A DNA stretch of 64,000 nucleotides from Candidatus Rhodoferax bjergmarkensis. GTDB taxonomy: Bacteria; Pseudomonadota; Gammaproteobacteria; Burkholderiales; Burkholderiaceae_C. Shown here in pieces: positions 1-9,684 of the stretch. The notes below the pieces were generated by a model. The model had not been told where the DNA came from and did not search any database. It worked only from the letters and a program-made list of their open reading frames with translations. The position numbers and the translations under genes are program-made. Position 1 is the first letter of the stretch, and the number at the start of each line of letters is the position of its first letter. The stretch is taken from positions 62,001 to 126,000 of the forward strand of contig JADJFX010000002.1 of assembly GCA_016708345.1 (NCBI GenBank), given 5' to 3'.

Positions 1-447
1 ATCGTGGGCCGGGAAATCGCCGTAAGAGAAGCCGATGTCGTTCAAGTGCGTACTGAGCAACTGAAAATGCAAAGCCTCCTCGCGCGCAACCTGCAGCCAG
101 TCCAGGTAAAAGCGCTGTGGCATGGAATCAAACCGCCAGACTGCGTCCAGCGCCAGATTGATGGCGTTGGCTTCGATGTGGGCCAGTGCGTGGATCAGCG
201 ACGCCCGGCCTTGTGGCGTTCCGACAGCCCGGTGTTTGAGTTGACTGGGGTGTACCAGAGGCGGCCTGGCAGGGCGCCCCGGCAGGCCGGGCACCTCGTT
301 AATTTTTTCGGCAACATCAATGCTTGATGCTTGCGCTGTGAACTGCCGGACTGCAAGGGCTTTCTCATGGGGTGAACTCATCAGCAGGAGTTGCTGGGCA
401 AGCGCACGGGTAGTGTGCGGGGCGGTGTTGTGGCTTTTATCGGTCAT
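1..447 (-). CDS. DUF455 ferritin-like protein (partial)
   Basis: The gene runs off the left edge; 149 codons are visible from the ATG at 445-447. The visible part matches the DUF455 family: an N-terminal linker with 'PGLPGRPARPPLV', then helices containing 'ALAHIEANAINLALD' and 'VAREEALHF'. The E/H residues of these helices (IEAN, EExxHF) look like ligands of a ferritin-like diiron site. No biochemical role is firmly established for the family. It is divergent from the gamma-carbonic anhydrase gene at 503, leaving about 55 bp for both promoters. The frame is open to base 1, so the C-terminal third lies outside the window. Confidence 0.85.
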   Translation of the reverse strand, partial: MTDKSHNTAPHTTRALAQQLLLMSSPHEKALAVRQFTAQASSIDVAEKINEVPGLPGRPARPPLVHPSQLKHRAVGTPQGRASLIHALAHIEANAINLALDAVWRFDSMPQRFYLDWLQVAREEALHFQLLSTHLNDIGFSYGDFPAHD

Positions 448-502
448 GCAGGGGTTTTCATCATCCTTACAATTCTAGGGAACTTGAAGAAATGGAATCA
501 AC

Positions 503-1027
503 ATGGCTATTTATGAACTTGACGGCGTAGCACCCAATATTGGGGAAACTTGCTGGGTGGCTGACAGTGCGCAGGTGATCGGCAAAGTCGAGCTGGCGGC
601 GGATGCCAGCGTCTGGTTTGGGGCGGTGATTCGGGGGGACACTGAAAAGATTCGGATCGGGCGCGGGACCAACATCCAGGACATGAGCGTATTGCACGCC
701 GATATGGGCATGCCGCTGGTGGTGGGTGAGGACGTGACCGTGGGGCATCAGGTGATGTTGCATGGCTGTACTGTTGGTGACGGCTCCCTGATAGGTATTG
801 GCGCGGTGGTGCTCAACGGCGCAAAAATTGGCAAGAGTTGTCTGGTGGGTGCCGGGGCCTTGGTGACCGAGGGCAAGGAGTTTCCCGATGGGTCCATGAT
901 TTTGGGCAGCCCGGCCAAAGTCGTTCGCCAGCTCACCCCCGAGCAAATCCAGGGTTTGCGCCTTAGCGCCCAGTATTACGTGGGTAATGCCCGACGGTTT
1001 CGTTCGGGTTTGAAAAAAATTGCCTGA
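503..1027 (+). CDS. gamma-carbonic anhydrase family hexapeptide-repeat protein
   Basis: A 174-residue left-handed beta-helix protein of the YrdA/PaaY/gamma-carbonic anhydrase type. Hexapeptide-repeat rungs run from about residue 15 to 140 (for example 'IGIGAVVLNGAKIG'). His65 ('VLHAD'), His82 and His87 ('GHQVMLHG') match the three metal-binding histidines of the family, arranged at subunit interfaces of a trimer. Many members have no proven anhydrase activity in vivo, so the reaction is left open. Length is normal for the family. It precedes hslO on the same strand with a 56-bp gap that holds a short direct repeat (gagagtaagttgcc twice, near 1025 and 1041). Confidence 0.9.
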   Translation: MAIYELDGVAPNIGETCWVADSAQVIGKVELAADASVWFGAVIRGDTEKIRIGRGTNIQDMSVLHADMGMPLVVGEDVTVGHQVMLHGCTVGDGSLIGIGAVVLNGAKIGKSCLVGAGALVTEGKEFPDGSMILGSPAKVVRQLTPEQIQGLRLSAQYYVGNARRFRSGLKKIA

Positions 1028-1083
1028 GAGTAAGTTGCCCGAGAGTAAGTTGCCTGAAGATTGCAAGCGAATGGAAGTTGTAC

Positions 1084-2055
1084 GTGTCTGAAATTCACAA
1101 GTTCTTGTTTAACGGCCTGCCGGTGCGGGGGTGCGTGGTGCGGCTGACCGATGCGTGGGTTGAAATTTTGCGCCGTCGCGCTTCCGGCAATTCGCAAGCG
1201 GCTTATGCCGAACCAGTGCAAAACCTGTTGGGTGAGATGGTGGCTGCGGCGGTGTTGATGCAGTCCAACATCAAGTTCAATGGTGCGCTGGTGCTTCAAA
1301 TCATGGGAGATGGTCCGGTCAAACTGGCGGTGGTTGAGGTGCAGCCTGACCTTGCGTTTCGTGCCACGGCCACTGTTTTGGGCGAGGTGGCGCAAGACTC
1401 AAGGATGAGTCAACTTGTCAATGTCAACAATCTAGGCAAATGTGCCATCACGCTGGACCCAAAATCTAGGTTTCCGGGCCAGCAAGCCTATCAGGGCGTG
1501 GTTCCGCTGTTTGGTGATCGCCATGAAAAGCTGGAGCGCCTGAGTGATGTGCTGGAGCACTACATGCTGCAAAGTGAGCAGCTTGACACGACCTTGGTGC
1601 TGGCCGCTGATGGGCGTGTGGCGGCCGGGCTGTTGATTCAACGCTTGCCACTGGAGGGGGTTAACAATTTGGCAGGCAGTGTGGTGAGTCAGGCCAACGA
1701 GGATGAAATTGGTGTCAACGAACACTACCAGCGCATTGCCATTTTGGCGTCCAGTTTGAAGCGGGACGAGCTGCTTAATCTTGATGTTGAAACGATTCTC
1801 AGGCGTTTGTTTTGGGAAGAGCAGTTAACGCTTTTTTCACCAGCGCCAGGTGATGCAGCACCGCGATTTGCCTGCTCATGCAGCCGTGAACGTGTAGGCC
1901 GCATGATTTTGGGACTGGTGCTGCAGGAGGCCAACAGCATTCTTGCAGAGCGCCCGGAGATTGAGGTGGGGTGTGAATTTTGTGGTGTCCACTACCGCTT
2001 TGACCCCATTGATGTCACCCATCTCTTCAAAACTGGTGCAGGGTTACAAGCTTAA
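1084..2055 (+). CDS. hslO: Redox-regulated chaperone Hsp33
   Basis: Hsp33 is a cytosolic holdase activated by oxidation and unfolding. The C-terminus carries the two zinc-binding cysteine pairs of the redox switch, 'CSC' (in 'FACSCSRERV') and 'CEFC' (in 'VGCEFCGVHYRFD'). The N-terminal domain begins 'SEIHKFLFNGLPVRG', typical of beta-proteobacterial Hsp33. I choose the GTG at 1084 because it gives the usual 'MSEIHKF' start with a 'ggaag' about 6-7 bases upstream; a TTG at 1078 would add two residues. The stop overlaps the stop of the convergent kinase gene by four bases. Confidence 0.95.
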   Translation: MSEIHKFLFNGLPVRGCVVRLTDAWVEILRRRASGNSQAAYAEPVQNLLGEMVAAAVLMQSNIKFNGALVLQIMGDGPVKLAVVEVQPDLAFRATATVLGEVAQDSRMSQLVNVNNLGKCAITLDPKSRFPGQQAYQGVVPLFGDRHEKLERLSDVLEHYMLQSEQLDTTLVLAADGRVAAGLLIQRLPLEGVNNLAGSVVSQANEDEIGVNEHYQRIAILASSLKRDELLNLDVETILRRLFWEEQLTLFSPAPGDAAPRFACSCSRERVGRMILGLVLQEANSILAERPEIEVGCEFCGVHYRFDPIDVTHLFKTGAGLQA

Positions 2056-5000
2056 AAACTGTCTGAACTGAGTTTTTGCACCATTCGTTCGCACTGCAGC
2101 GCACCTTGTGCAAAATCAAAAGACTTCATGGCCTGATTTAGCAGTGTGAAGTCGGCCTGTGCGCTGGTGCCGTGAGTTTGGCGTAGTTGCTGATGAATAC
2201 TGATGGCTGACATATCGGAGTTCTTCAGCAAGCCGTGCAGTTTTTTGAGATCGGCAACCAGTTCGGTCAAATTCGGTGCCTTGATTTCATGGACTGTTTC
2301 CTCGTTCGGCGCAGGGGTCGTGAACTTTTGGGCAACCTGTCCCATCAGGTTGCTGGTGGATGTGACAGCTTTGCGAAAATTCACCAGCAACTGCGGATGC
2401 TGTTTGGTATCTGCCTGGCGCAGACTGCTCTCTACCGTTTTGGCTGCTTCCGCCATGTGGTTTGCACCCACTGTGGCCGACAGCCCCTTGATGGTGTGAA
2501 GCAAACGGTTGGCCCCCACCAAGTCACCGGCCGACAGGAAAGCAGCCAGTTGGTCTGGAAGGCTCACGATATCGCCCAGATACGTGCGCAAGATGCTGCG
2601 ATAAAGTTCAACGTTCCCACCCAAGCGGGCCAAGGCACCGTCCACATCCAAGGTGCTGGTGGTGGGCAGTGTTTGCGTCATTTCGACTGCGTTGTCGGCT
2701 TGGGTGGGCCTAGTTGGACTCCTGACAAATTTAAGCAACACTTCTACCAAGTGGGGCAGATCAAAGGGCTTGCCAACGTGGTCATTCATGCCGGCCTCAA
2801 GGCAGGCCGCCCGATCAGAGGCCATGGCATTGGCAGTCATGGCAATGACCGGCAAATCTGCCAGCCCCATGTCGTTCCGAATGGCCCGGGTGGCGCTGTA
2901 GCCGTCCATGACCGGCATTTGAACGTCCATCAACACGGCGTCAAAAGGACGCTGGGTGTTGGCAATGGCCTCCAGACTCAATTGTCCGTTGTCTGCAATT
3001 TCAATAGTGGCACCTTCTGCTCGCAGCAGCTCTTGCGCCACTTGCTGGTTGATGAGGTTGTCTTCGACCAGCAGCAAATGCAGGCCTTGCAGGCGTCCGA
3101 TTCTTTCAGTTTTCACCCTTGGTCGCGCACGCAGATTGCCATGGCCTGCCCGCGCATCGGCGACAGCATCAAACAGCATGGAGGCCGTGATGGGCTTGAC
3201 CAAAAAGGCATTCAGGCGTGCTTGTTCCTGTGCGCTGCGCTGGGACAGCATTTCGCGGCCCTGTGATGTCACCATGACCGTGATCGCAGGGGGCTTGCCG
3301 GCGTTGACTTGCTCCATGCGGGCAATGGTTTCCCATCCGTCCATGCCAGGCATGTGCCAATCAATCAAAAATAGCTGGTAGGGGGGCAGACAAGCTGCTG
3401 CCCGCGCCTGCAGCATGGAAAGCGCTTGGGGCCCGCTGTCAGCCGCATCAACCTGCCATCCCCATGACTGCGCCATGCCCACCAATAACTCACGCGCGAT
3501 GGCGTTGTCATCCACGATCAGCACATGCAGGTCAGTGGCCAGGCGTTCTGGCAGGCTGACCGGATCGTCGGCAACCCGATCCGTTGCAGGCAGGGTGATG
3601 GTGAAATAAAAGGTGCTGCCTTGGCCAAGTACGCTGTCCAAAGACAATTCGCCGCCCATCATGGTGACCAAACGTTTGCAAATTGACAGACCCAGGCCCG
3701 TTCCACCAAAACGGCGTGTGGTGGAGGCTTCGGCTTGTGAAAAACCATCAAAAATATGCTTTTGATTTTCCGGGGCAATGCCTATGCCGCTGTCTCGCAC
3801 GGCAAATTTGAGTGTGAAGTTGGCACCGGCGCTTGCCACCACCTTGATTTGAATGACCACCTCACCTTCTGATGTGAACTTGATGGCGTTGCCGCTCAGG
3901 TTGATCAGCACTTGCTGCAAGCGCATGGCATCGCCAATGAGCACCTTTGGCGTTTGGGGGTCAATGTCAAACAAGACCTCGACAGGTTTTTGCCCAACGT
4001 TGGCAGAGACAATGACCGAGAGGTCACGCAAAAGGCGATCCACACGGAACGCTTGTGGATCGAGTTCCATCTTGCCCGCGTCAATTTTGGAAAAATCCAG
4101 TATGTCGTTGAGCAAGCCCAGCAGTGATTTGGCAGCGCCTTCACTCTTGCTGGCATAGTCCAGCTGGCGGGGTGTGAGTTCGGTGGAATGCAGCAACCTC
4201 AGCATGCCCAAAATGGCATTCATCGGGGTGCGGATCTCATGGCTCATATTGGCCAGAAATTGACTCTTGGCGCGTGAGGCCTCTTGCGCCGCTTCGCTGG
4301 CGCGCTTGAGTTCAAGTTCTGTTGCCTTGTTGGCGGTGATGTCCACCCGTATCGAGATAAATTTGTCAATCTGGCCGTCGTCACCAATGAAGGGTGCGAT
4401 GAAAGTGTCAAACCAGTACAAAGAGTCATTCTTGGCTTTGTTGCAAACCTCACCGCGCCAAGGCAACCCCATGGAAATTTGTTTCCACATGGCTGCCCAG
4501 AACTGCGGAGTTTGGACACCTGAATTGAAAATTCGATGGTTTTTGCCGAGGAGTTCAGCTCGGGTGTAGCCACTTATTTCACAGAAAGCTTTGTTGACGT
4601 CTGTGATGGCACCGTGGCGATCAGCCACCGACACAATCGCATACAGGTTAATGGTTGTCAGAAGGGCATCGTTGTCGCGCAAAGCCGCATTTGTTGCGGC
4701 CGTGCTGCGCATCAAGTTGGCATTGAGTTCCTGCAGTTTTCGTTCACGCCGTACGGCTGCAGAGACATCTGCGATTTCAATCAGCACCTGATTCGCAGCG
4801 CCCTGTGCACGTGGCGAGCGCATGATGCGCACGGACTGCTGTCGCCGTACACCAAGCGCCTTTTGCTGCGCATCGGCAAACAGCGGAAAAGGTGTCGGAT
4901 TCAAGGAGTTTGAAAGTACCGCCGGCAGACCACTGTCAAGGCATGTTGTGAGGGCAATACCCACGCGTGCGCCAGACAATTCAGGAAAAATTTCAAATAG

Positions 5001-5174
5001 ATTTTTTCCGGCAACTTGCTCAAAAGAAAGCCCGCTGCTTTGAATCATCCATTGGTTATAGAGGCACACGCACCCATGCTCGTCGAGCACAATCAGGCCC
5101 ATCTGAATACTGTCTGCCACCCAGGCTGACCATGGCGCTGCAGGGCTTGCTGTAGCTTCAGAGGCTGCGCTCAT
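2052..5174 (-). CDS. Hybrid sensor histidine kinase (PAS-PAS-HisKA-HATPase-REC-REC-HPt)
   Basis: A 1040-residue phosphorelay protein without obvious membrane segments. Domains in order: PAS at about 15-135, a second PAS at 170-285, HisKA with 'NMSHEIRTPMNAI' (His312 is the likely phosphorylated residue), HATPase about 420-540 ('DSGIGIAPENQ', 'GGTGLGLSI'), first receiver about 555-680 ('LFLIDWHMPGMDGW'), second receiver about 700-820 ('VLMDVQMPVMDGY'), and C-terminal HPt with 'LLHTIKGLSATVG'. Its start overlaps the stop of the CheC gene by four bases (ATGA), so it is probably the third gene of a coupled operon with the GGDEF protein and CheC. From the second PAS onward it closely resembles the CHASE hybrid kinase at 36670-40497. 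No output regulator lies next to it. Confidence 0.93.
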   Translation of the reverse strand: MSAASEATASPAAPWSAWVADSIQMGLIVLDEHGCVCLYNQWMIQSSGLSFEQVAGKNLFEIFPELSGARVGIALTTCLDSGLPAVLSNSLNPTPFPLFADAQQKALGVRRQQSVRIMRSPRAQGAANQVLIEIADVSAAVRRERKLQELNANLMRSTAATNAALRDNDALLTTINLYAIVSVADRHGAITDVNKAFCEISGYTRAELLGKNHRIFNSGVQTPQFWAAMWKQISMGLPWRGEVCNKAKNDSLYWFDTFIAPFIGDDGQIDKFISIRVDITANKATELELKRASEAAQEASRAKSQFLANMSHEIRTPMNAILGMLRLLHSTELTPRQLDYASKSEGAAKSLLGLLNDILDFSKIDAGKMELDPQAFRVDRLLRDLSVIVSANVGQKPVEVLFDIDPQTPKVLIGDAMRLQQVLINLSGNAIKFTSEGEVVIQIKVVASAGANFTLKFAVRDSGIGIAPENQKHIFDGFSQAEASTTRRFGGTGLGLSICKRLVTMMGGELSLDSVLGQGSTFYFTITLPATDRVADDPVSLPERLATDLHVLIVDDNAIARELLVGMAQSWGWQVDAADSGPQALSMLQARAAACLPPYQLFLIDWHMPGMDGWETIARMEQVNAGKPPAITVMVTSQGREMLSQRSAQEQARLNAFLVKPITASMLFDAVADARAGHGNLRARPRVKTERIGRLQGLHLLLVEDNLINQQVAQELLRAEGATIEIADNGQLSLEAIANTQRPFDAVLMDVQMPVMDGYSATRAIRNDMGLADLPVIAMTANAMASDRAACLEAGMNDHVGKPFDLPHLVEVLLKFVRSPTRPTQADNAVEMTQTLPTTSTLDVDGALARLGGNVELYRSILRTYLGDIVSLPDQLAAFLSAGDLVGANRLLHTIKGLSATVGANHMAEAAKTVESSLRQADTKQHPQLLVNFRKAVTSTSNLMGQVAQKFTTPAPNEETVHEIKAPNLTELVADLKKLHGLLKNSDMSAISIHQQLRQTHGTSAQADFTLLNQAMKSFDFAQGALQCERMVQKLSSDSF

Positions 5175-5854
5175 TTTTGGGTGCCCTGGATGAATCCGTC
5201 GAGTTGGGCGATTAATTTTTCACTGGAAGAAATATCGAGCAAAAACGCCAGATAACCGCTGACCTGCCTTGCGCGCAACTCAAAATCAATGGTCAGCATC
5301 AGCACCGGTGCATGGTCATTGTTGGGCTCCAGCGCTTGCTTGTGGCTAAAGATGTTTTCACTCGTCACCACGTTGACCGATGGAAGAGATCCCTCAAAGG
5401 TCAGATTCAAGGTTGACGAAAGTCCTGAAATCACCGCGTTCAAGATGATGTTGCCAATCTCGGCCATGGCATCTTGCTCCATTTCTGCCAATTGCTCCAG
5501 TGGCAAATCACTGCCTGCCATCAAGCGCACCAGTTCCAGACTGTTTTCCTCCGGGAACATCAGGACGGCCTCGGTCGTGACCACACCGCTGTAAATTTGG
5601 TGCACTGCGCAAAGCGCTCTTTTTTCTTGTGCAAGGTAGCGATGCTTGGCGAGCTGCTGAGTGGTTAACTCGACAACGGGCACACTGAGCCCGACTTCTT
5701 CACTGACCATTTGACTGAGCACATTGGCGGCCATCCCCACAGAGATATTGAAAATTTCGGCTAGCGCATCGCGCTCCAGTTCGGTAAGTGTGGTCATTGA
5801 AGTGTCAATAGTTTTTTCGCTTAAAAGCACAAGCACCCCTTTAGGTGCGCTCAT
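5171..5854 (-). CDS. CheC-type phosphatase / chemotaxis protein
   Basis: A 227-residue CheC-family protein; CheC proteins dephosphorylate phospho-CheY-like receivers. It has two copies of the signature helix. The second, 'DAMAEIGNIILN', is complete (DxxxExxNxxxN); the first, 'DALAEIFNISVG', keeps D, E and N but has Gly at the last Asn position. Length fits CheC better than CheX. The ATG at 5854 overlaps the upstream GGDEF gene by 14 bp; an internal ATG at 5797 ('MTTLTELERD') is equally possible, and neither has a strong ribosome-binding site. No che operon is nearby, so the partner is more likely one of the receivers of the adjacent hybrid kinase (inference). Confidence 0.85.
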   Translation of the reverse strand: MSAPKGVLVLLSEKTIDTSMTTLTELERDALAEIFNISVGMAANVLSQMVSEEVGLSVPVVELTTQQLAKHRYLAQEKRALCAVHQIYSGVVTTEAVLMFPEENSLELVRLMAGSDLPLEQLAEMEQDAMAEIGNIILNAVISGLSSTLNLTFEGSLPSVNVVTSENIFSHKQALEPNNDHAPVLMLTIDFELRARQVSGYLAFLLDISSSEKLIAQLDGFIQGTQK

Positions 5855-7460
5855 TTTTCTGAGAATACATGGCGGTATCGCTGCGGTGGCTGAGTGACTC
5901 TACAGTGTCTCCGGGCTCCGCGCGCACCACCCCCACGCTGACGCTGGAGTGCAGGGCAGGGCTGATGCCTGACCAGTCGTAATCACGCACGGCAATCCTG
6001 ATGCGCTGGCAAACCTGCTGGGCCACTTTAAGGTCTGCAGTTTTGAAGATGATGACAAATTCATCACCCCCCAATCGCGCAGCCATATCGTCTTCGCGAA
6101 CATGGGATTTCAAAATTTGCGCGATACGCTTGAGCACTGCATCGCCCACTTTGTGAGAGAAGTTGTCGTTGATATGTTTGAATTTATCTACATCCACCAA
6201 GGCCATGCAGGGCGGCTGGCCGCGCTCCAAACCAACGCGCAACAGTTCTGCTGCATATTGTTCAAAATGCCGCCGATTGGGAATTCCGGTGAGAGTGTCT
6301 TCCAGTGACAACTGTTCCAGTTGCCGCGCCGTGAGTTCCAGACGTTTGATGCTCTGCTGGCCAGAGCGCAAGCTCAGCTGCCAGTCGATCACGTTTTCAC
6401 GGGTTTCAAGGCCGTCGCTACGGATCAGCTGCTCGCGCATGCGAAGCCTGCGCAACTCTGCGAGCGCCTGCGCGTTCAGCCCTTGGGCCATAAAAAGTTG
6501 GGATGCCAGCAAATGCCCCAGGCAGGCCAGTTGTTCGTGCTCTACTGTGACGGCAATTTCGATCAGTTTGGCGGCTTGTTGCGTGGCAGTGGCCCAGTCT
6601 TGGCGGGCCCAGCCAATTTCGGCCCTGGCCCAGGCTTCCAGTGCGGACAGCCAAGTCAGCGTGCCATAGCGCTGCGCCCAGCCAGCCAGCTCGTCTGCAT
6701 CGTCAGTGGCTTGGTCGAGTTGACCGTGCCAGCAGGCATCCAGGCTGGCCCCAAAAAGCACCACTGATTCCGTGGTGATGTTGACGCTTTGGGGCGCTGC
6801 ATGGTCACTCGCACTGTCTACCAAGCGAATGACGGCTTTTCTGAGAACGCGCATCAAGGCCAGCGAAGGAAGTTCGCCTTCGTAATAACGTTCATAAAAA
6901 ATCCAGATCACCTCAGCCCACCACTGGTTGATCTGGGGTTGAAAAGTGCTCAGCGGTGGCGTGGCATGTTCGGCAATTTGTATGGCGGTGCGCAGCGCCT
7001 GGTCTGCCTTGTCAAAATTGTGGCTCCAAAAATAGGCGACACCCAAGGCGTTGTAGGCCAGCACGCTGTGTTCATCTTTGTCCACATATTCGCTCAGACG
7101 CACGCTGAGCAGTGCGGCTTCTACCGCTTCTTCATTGCGGCCCAGGTTGATGGCGACAAAGGCGTGCGTGGTAAGCGCCATTACCTCGCCGGAAGTGTCG
7201 CCCAGTAACTGAAAACCTTGCGCGGCCCGCTGGCTGGCCCGGTGGGCGCGCCGATAACGCGACAGCATGCGGTCACAATGGGCCAGACACAACAGGGCAC
7301 GAGCCTCGTAGCGTTTGTCGCCCAAGGCTTCCGCTGCTTTGAGCACTTTGTGGGACAACTCCCGTCCACCCTGGACATCGCCTGCGTCCAAAGCGTCATG
7401 TGCGCTTCGAAGCAAGGTGTCCAGTCTGGTTTCGGGCTGATCTCGGGCAGCGGTGTTCAT
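5841..7460 (-). CDS. TPR-GGDEF diguanylate cyclase
   Basis: A 539-residue cytosolic protein. Residues about 10-350 form TPR-like helical repeats ('ARALLCLAHCDRM', 'AYNALGVAYFWSHNFDKA'), usually a protein-binding platform. A coiled linker follows, then a GGDEF domain at about 375-535 with 'LARLGGDEFVIIF'-type wording (here 'AARLGGDEFVIIF'). The catalytic GGDEF is intact. An RxxD inhibitory-site motif (R-E-D-D) lies five residues before it, so product inhibition by c-di-GMP is expected. It is the first gene of the minus-strand operon with cheC and the hybrid kinase, and is divergent from dinG. Confidence 0.93.
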   Translation of the reverse strand: MNTAARDQPETRLDTLLRSAHDALDAGDVQGGRELSHKVLKAAEALGDKRYEARALLCLAHCDRMLSRYRRAHRASQRAAQGFQLLGDTSGEVMALTTHAFVAINLGRNEEAVEAALLSVRLSEYVDKDEHSVLAYNALGVAYFWSHNFDKADQALRTAIQIAEHATPPLSTFQPQINQWWAEVIWIFYERYYEGELPSLALMRVLRKAVIRLVDSASDHAAPQSVNITTESVVLFGASLDACWHGQLDQATDDADELAGWAQRYGTLTWLSALEAWARAEIGWARQDWATATQQAAKLIEIAVTVEHEQLACLGHLLASQLFMAQGLNAQALAELRRLRMREQLIRSDGLETRENVIDWQLSLRSGQQSIKRLELTARQLEQLSLEDTLTGIPNRRHFEQYAAELLRVGLERGQPPCMALVDVDKFKHINDNFSHKVGDAVLKRIAQILKSHVREDDMAARLGGDEFVIIFKTADLKVAQQVCQRIRIAVRDYDWSGISPALHSSVSVGVVRAEPGDTVESLSHRSDTAMYSQKNERT

Positions 7461-7551
7461 GGCGTCATTTTGCGTTAGGAATCAACCGCTGTGGCGGTGT
7501 AATAGAGCATATGAACTTCAAATTACAAATTCGCAACAAGGAGCAGTTCTC

Positions 7552-9684
7552 TTGACTTCTCAGTCCCTGGCAGACATGTCGCTGGCTGCGTTTGACCGTG
7601 TCGTTGAGTCGACCGCAGGCTTTCGCTTGCGCCAGGGGCAGCGCGATATGGCGCAGTGTATTGCCAACGCCTTGTCGGATGTCACGCTTGGCGATCACCC
7701 GGACCCCAAGCAATCCATTGCCGTCATCCAGGCCGGAACGGGTGTGGGAAAGTCTGCGGCCTACTTGTCCACCTCCGTGGCCATGGCGTTGGCACTCAAA
7801 ACGCGTGTGCTGATCTCTACGGCGACGGTATCTTTGCAAGAACAGTTGATGACCAAAGACTTGCCTGCCCTGGCTGCCGTGTTGGACACGCCCTTTGTTT
7901 ATGCCCTTGCCAAAGGGCGCGGTCGTTACGTGTGCAAGTTAAAACTTGAGCGATTCGCGGGTGACGGCGAACGGGTCGATTTGTTTGAAGGTGAGGAGGA
8001 TGCAGCGCCAGTTCGCACCGCTTTCGCCGGTCAACGGCAGGATGTGAACCCCGAAGAGCGCCGCATTCGGCTTTATTCGGCTTTTGCCGACGCACTGGCC
8101 AGTGGCAATTGGGACGGTGATCGCGACGATCTTGCTGAGCAACCCGAGTCCCGCGACTGGTCTTTTGTGGCGGCGGACCGGCACACCTGCACCGCGCGGC
8201 ATTGCCCCAAATACTCGCAGTGCAGCTATTACAACGCACGCACCCAGCTGTCTCAGGCCCAGGTCATCGTGGCCAACCACGACCTCGTGCTCGCCACATT
8301 GGGGAAAAAGGCGCTGCCTGAATTGGACAAATGTCTGGTGGTGTTTGATGAGGGGCATCACCTGCCCGCTGTGGCGCTGGATCAATTTTCAAGCACCATG
8401 GAGTTGTCCAGTCTGCGCTGGCTTGACAAATTGCCCAAGGCGCTCGCTGAGGTCAGTGAAAAGATACAAGTCACACTGACGCAGGATGTCAGCACACTGG
8501 CCCAGCAGCTTAAAACAGCCTTGTTTGACGTGGGGCGCATGGTGATGGATTTATTGGCTGTGAACAGCACCGGCTACGACGGTGTTCTCCGCTTAAAAAA
8601 TGGTGTGTTGCCGACCGCATTTCATGATCCGATGACCCTGATTCATGGCCATGCAAGAGGCCTGTCAGATGCGCTGGAGTCGCTGGGCGCTGAGGTGAAG
8701 CTAGTGGCCAAGGAGGACCCTTCGCAAGCGCCGAGCTGTGCCGTGTTGTATGCCAAGTTAGGGCAGCTGGCACCGAAACTGACCGGGGTTTTGAGCACGT
8801 CGAGCCTGCTGCTTGCGCATGGCCCGCAACCTTTGGCCAAGTGGTTTCAGTCGGACACCAGTTCAGGCCTTGTCTTTCTCACCGCTCACGCGTGCCCGAT
8901 GGTGCCGGGCGACTTGTTGCGGGACCATTTATGGAGCCAGGTGCGGGGCACCGTCATCAGCTCTGCCTCGTTGACCAGCTGCGGTAGTTTTGATTATTTT
9001 TTAAACGAGGCCGGGCTGGCCGGGATGGCGCATGTGTCAACTTTGGAAGTTGAAAGCCCCTTTAACTACGCTACCCAAGGGCAGTTGATTGTGGTGGAGA
9101 CTGTCGCCGATCCCAAGGATGCACTGGCCTACACCCGCGAAATGGTGGCTGAACTTTTGCTGGATTTGGCCCAGGTCAAGCATGGTGCGCTTGCCTTGTT
9201 TACATCACGTGTGCAAATGAAGGCGGCAGTCGATGCGCTGTCAGGCTCCTTGCAGGCGCTTGTGTTGGTGCAAGGCCAAATGGCCAGGGGGCGTTTGTTG
9301 GCGGCTCACCAAGCGCGGATTGAAGCGGGTCAGGCGTCGGTCATTTTTGGGCTGCAGTCGTTTGGTGAGGGGCTGGATTTACCTGGCAAGTTGTGCGAGA
9401 CAGTGTTCATTGCCAAATTGCCGTTTAGTCCACCCTCCGACCCGGTGGATGAAGCGCGCTCTGAGTGGCTTAAAGGCATCGGGCGAGATCCTTTTTCTGA
9501 ACTGGTGGTGCCAGCCACGGGCATCAAATTGCTGCAGTGGACCGGGCGGGCCATTCGCAGCGAGAACGACCATGCGACCGTGATTTGTTATGACCGACGT
9601 CTGCTCAGGCAGGCATTTGGTCGCCGCATGCTGGCTGGTTTGCCACCGTACGCCGTATCGCGCCGGGTTAGTTCGCTGTTATAG
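7552..9684 (+). CDS. dinG: ATP-dependent DNA helicase DinG-like (XPD/Rad3 family)
   Basis: A superfamily 2 5'-3' helicase, about 710 residues. Walker A is 'QAGTGVGKSAAYL', the Walker B box is 'VVFDEGHHLP', and the C-terminal helicase motif includes 'LQWTGRAIRSEND' (the QxxGRxIR motif). Four cysteines between the two ATPase motifs (YVCKLK, then CTARHCPKYSQC) are placed as in Fe-S cluster XPD/DinG helicases. I choose the TTG at 7552 because a clear 'aaggag' ends 8 bases upstream; the frame also extends back to 7453 but without ribosome-binding site or similarity. It ends 17 bp inside the end of the convergent GGDEF-EAL gene. Confidence 0.92.
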   Translation: MTSQSLADMSLAAFDRVVESTAGFRLRQGQRDMAQCIANALSDVTLGDHPDPKQSIAVIQAGTGVGKSAAYLSTSVAMALALKTRVLISTATVSLQEQLMTKDLPALAAVLDTPFVYALAKGRGRYVCKLKLERFAGDGERVDLFEGEEDAAPVRTAFAGQRQDVNPEERRIRLYSAFADALASGNWDGDRDDLAEQPESRDWSFVAADRHTCTARHCPKYSQCSYYNARTQLSQAQVIVANHDLVLATLGKKALPELDKCLVVFDEGHHLPAVALDQFSSTMELSSLRWLDKLPKALAEVSEKIQVTLTQDVSTLAQQLKTALFDVGRMVMDLLAVNSTGYDGVLRLKNGVLPTAFHDPMTLIHGHARGLSDALESLGAEVKLVAKEDPSQAPSCAVLYAKLGQLAPKLTGVLSTSSLLLAHGPQPLAKWFQSDTSSGLVFLTAHACPMVPGDLLRDHLWSQVRGTVISSASLTSCGSFDYFLNEAGLAGMAHVSTLEVESPFNYATQGQLIVVETVADPKDALAYTREMVAELLLDLAQVKHGALALFTSRVQMKAAVDALSGSLQALVLVQGQMARGRLLAAHQARIEAGQASVIFGLQSFGEGLDLPGKLCETVFIAKLPFSPPSDPVDEARSEWLKGIGRDPFSELVVPATGIKLLQWTGRAIRSENDHATVICYDRRLLRQAFGRRMLAGLPPYAVSRRVSSLL

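Noticed and set aside
4..327. Plus-strand open frame of 107 residues at the left edge
   Set aside because: It is the shadow of the DUF455 gene on the other strand, whose protein sequence is clearly conserved.
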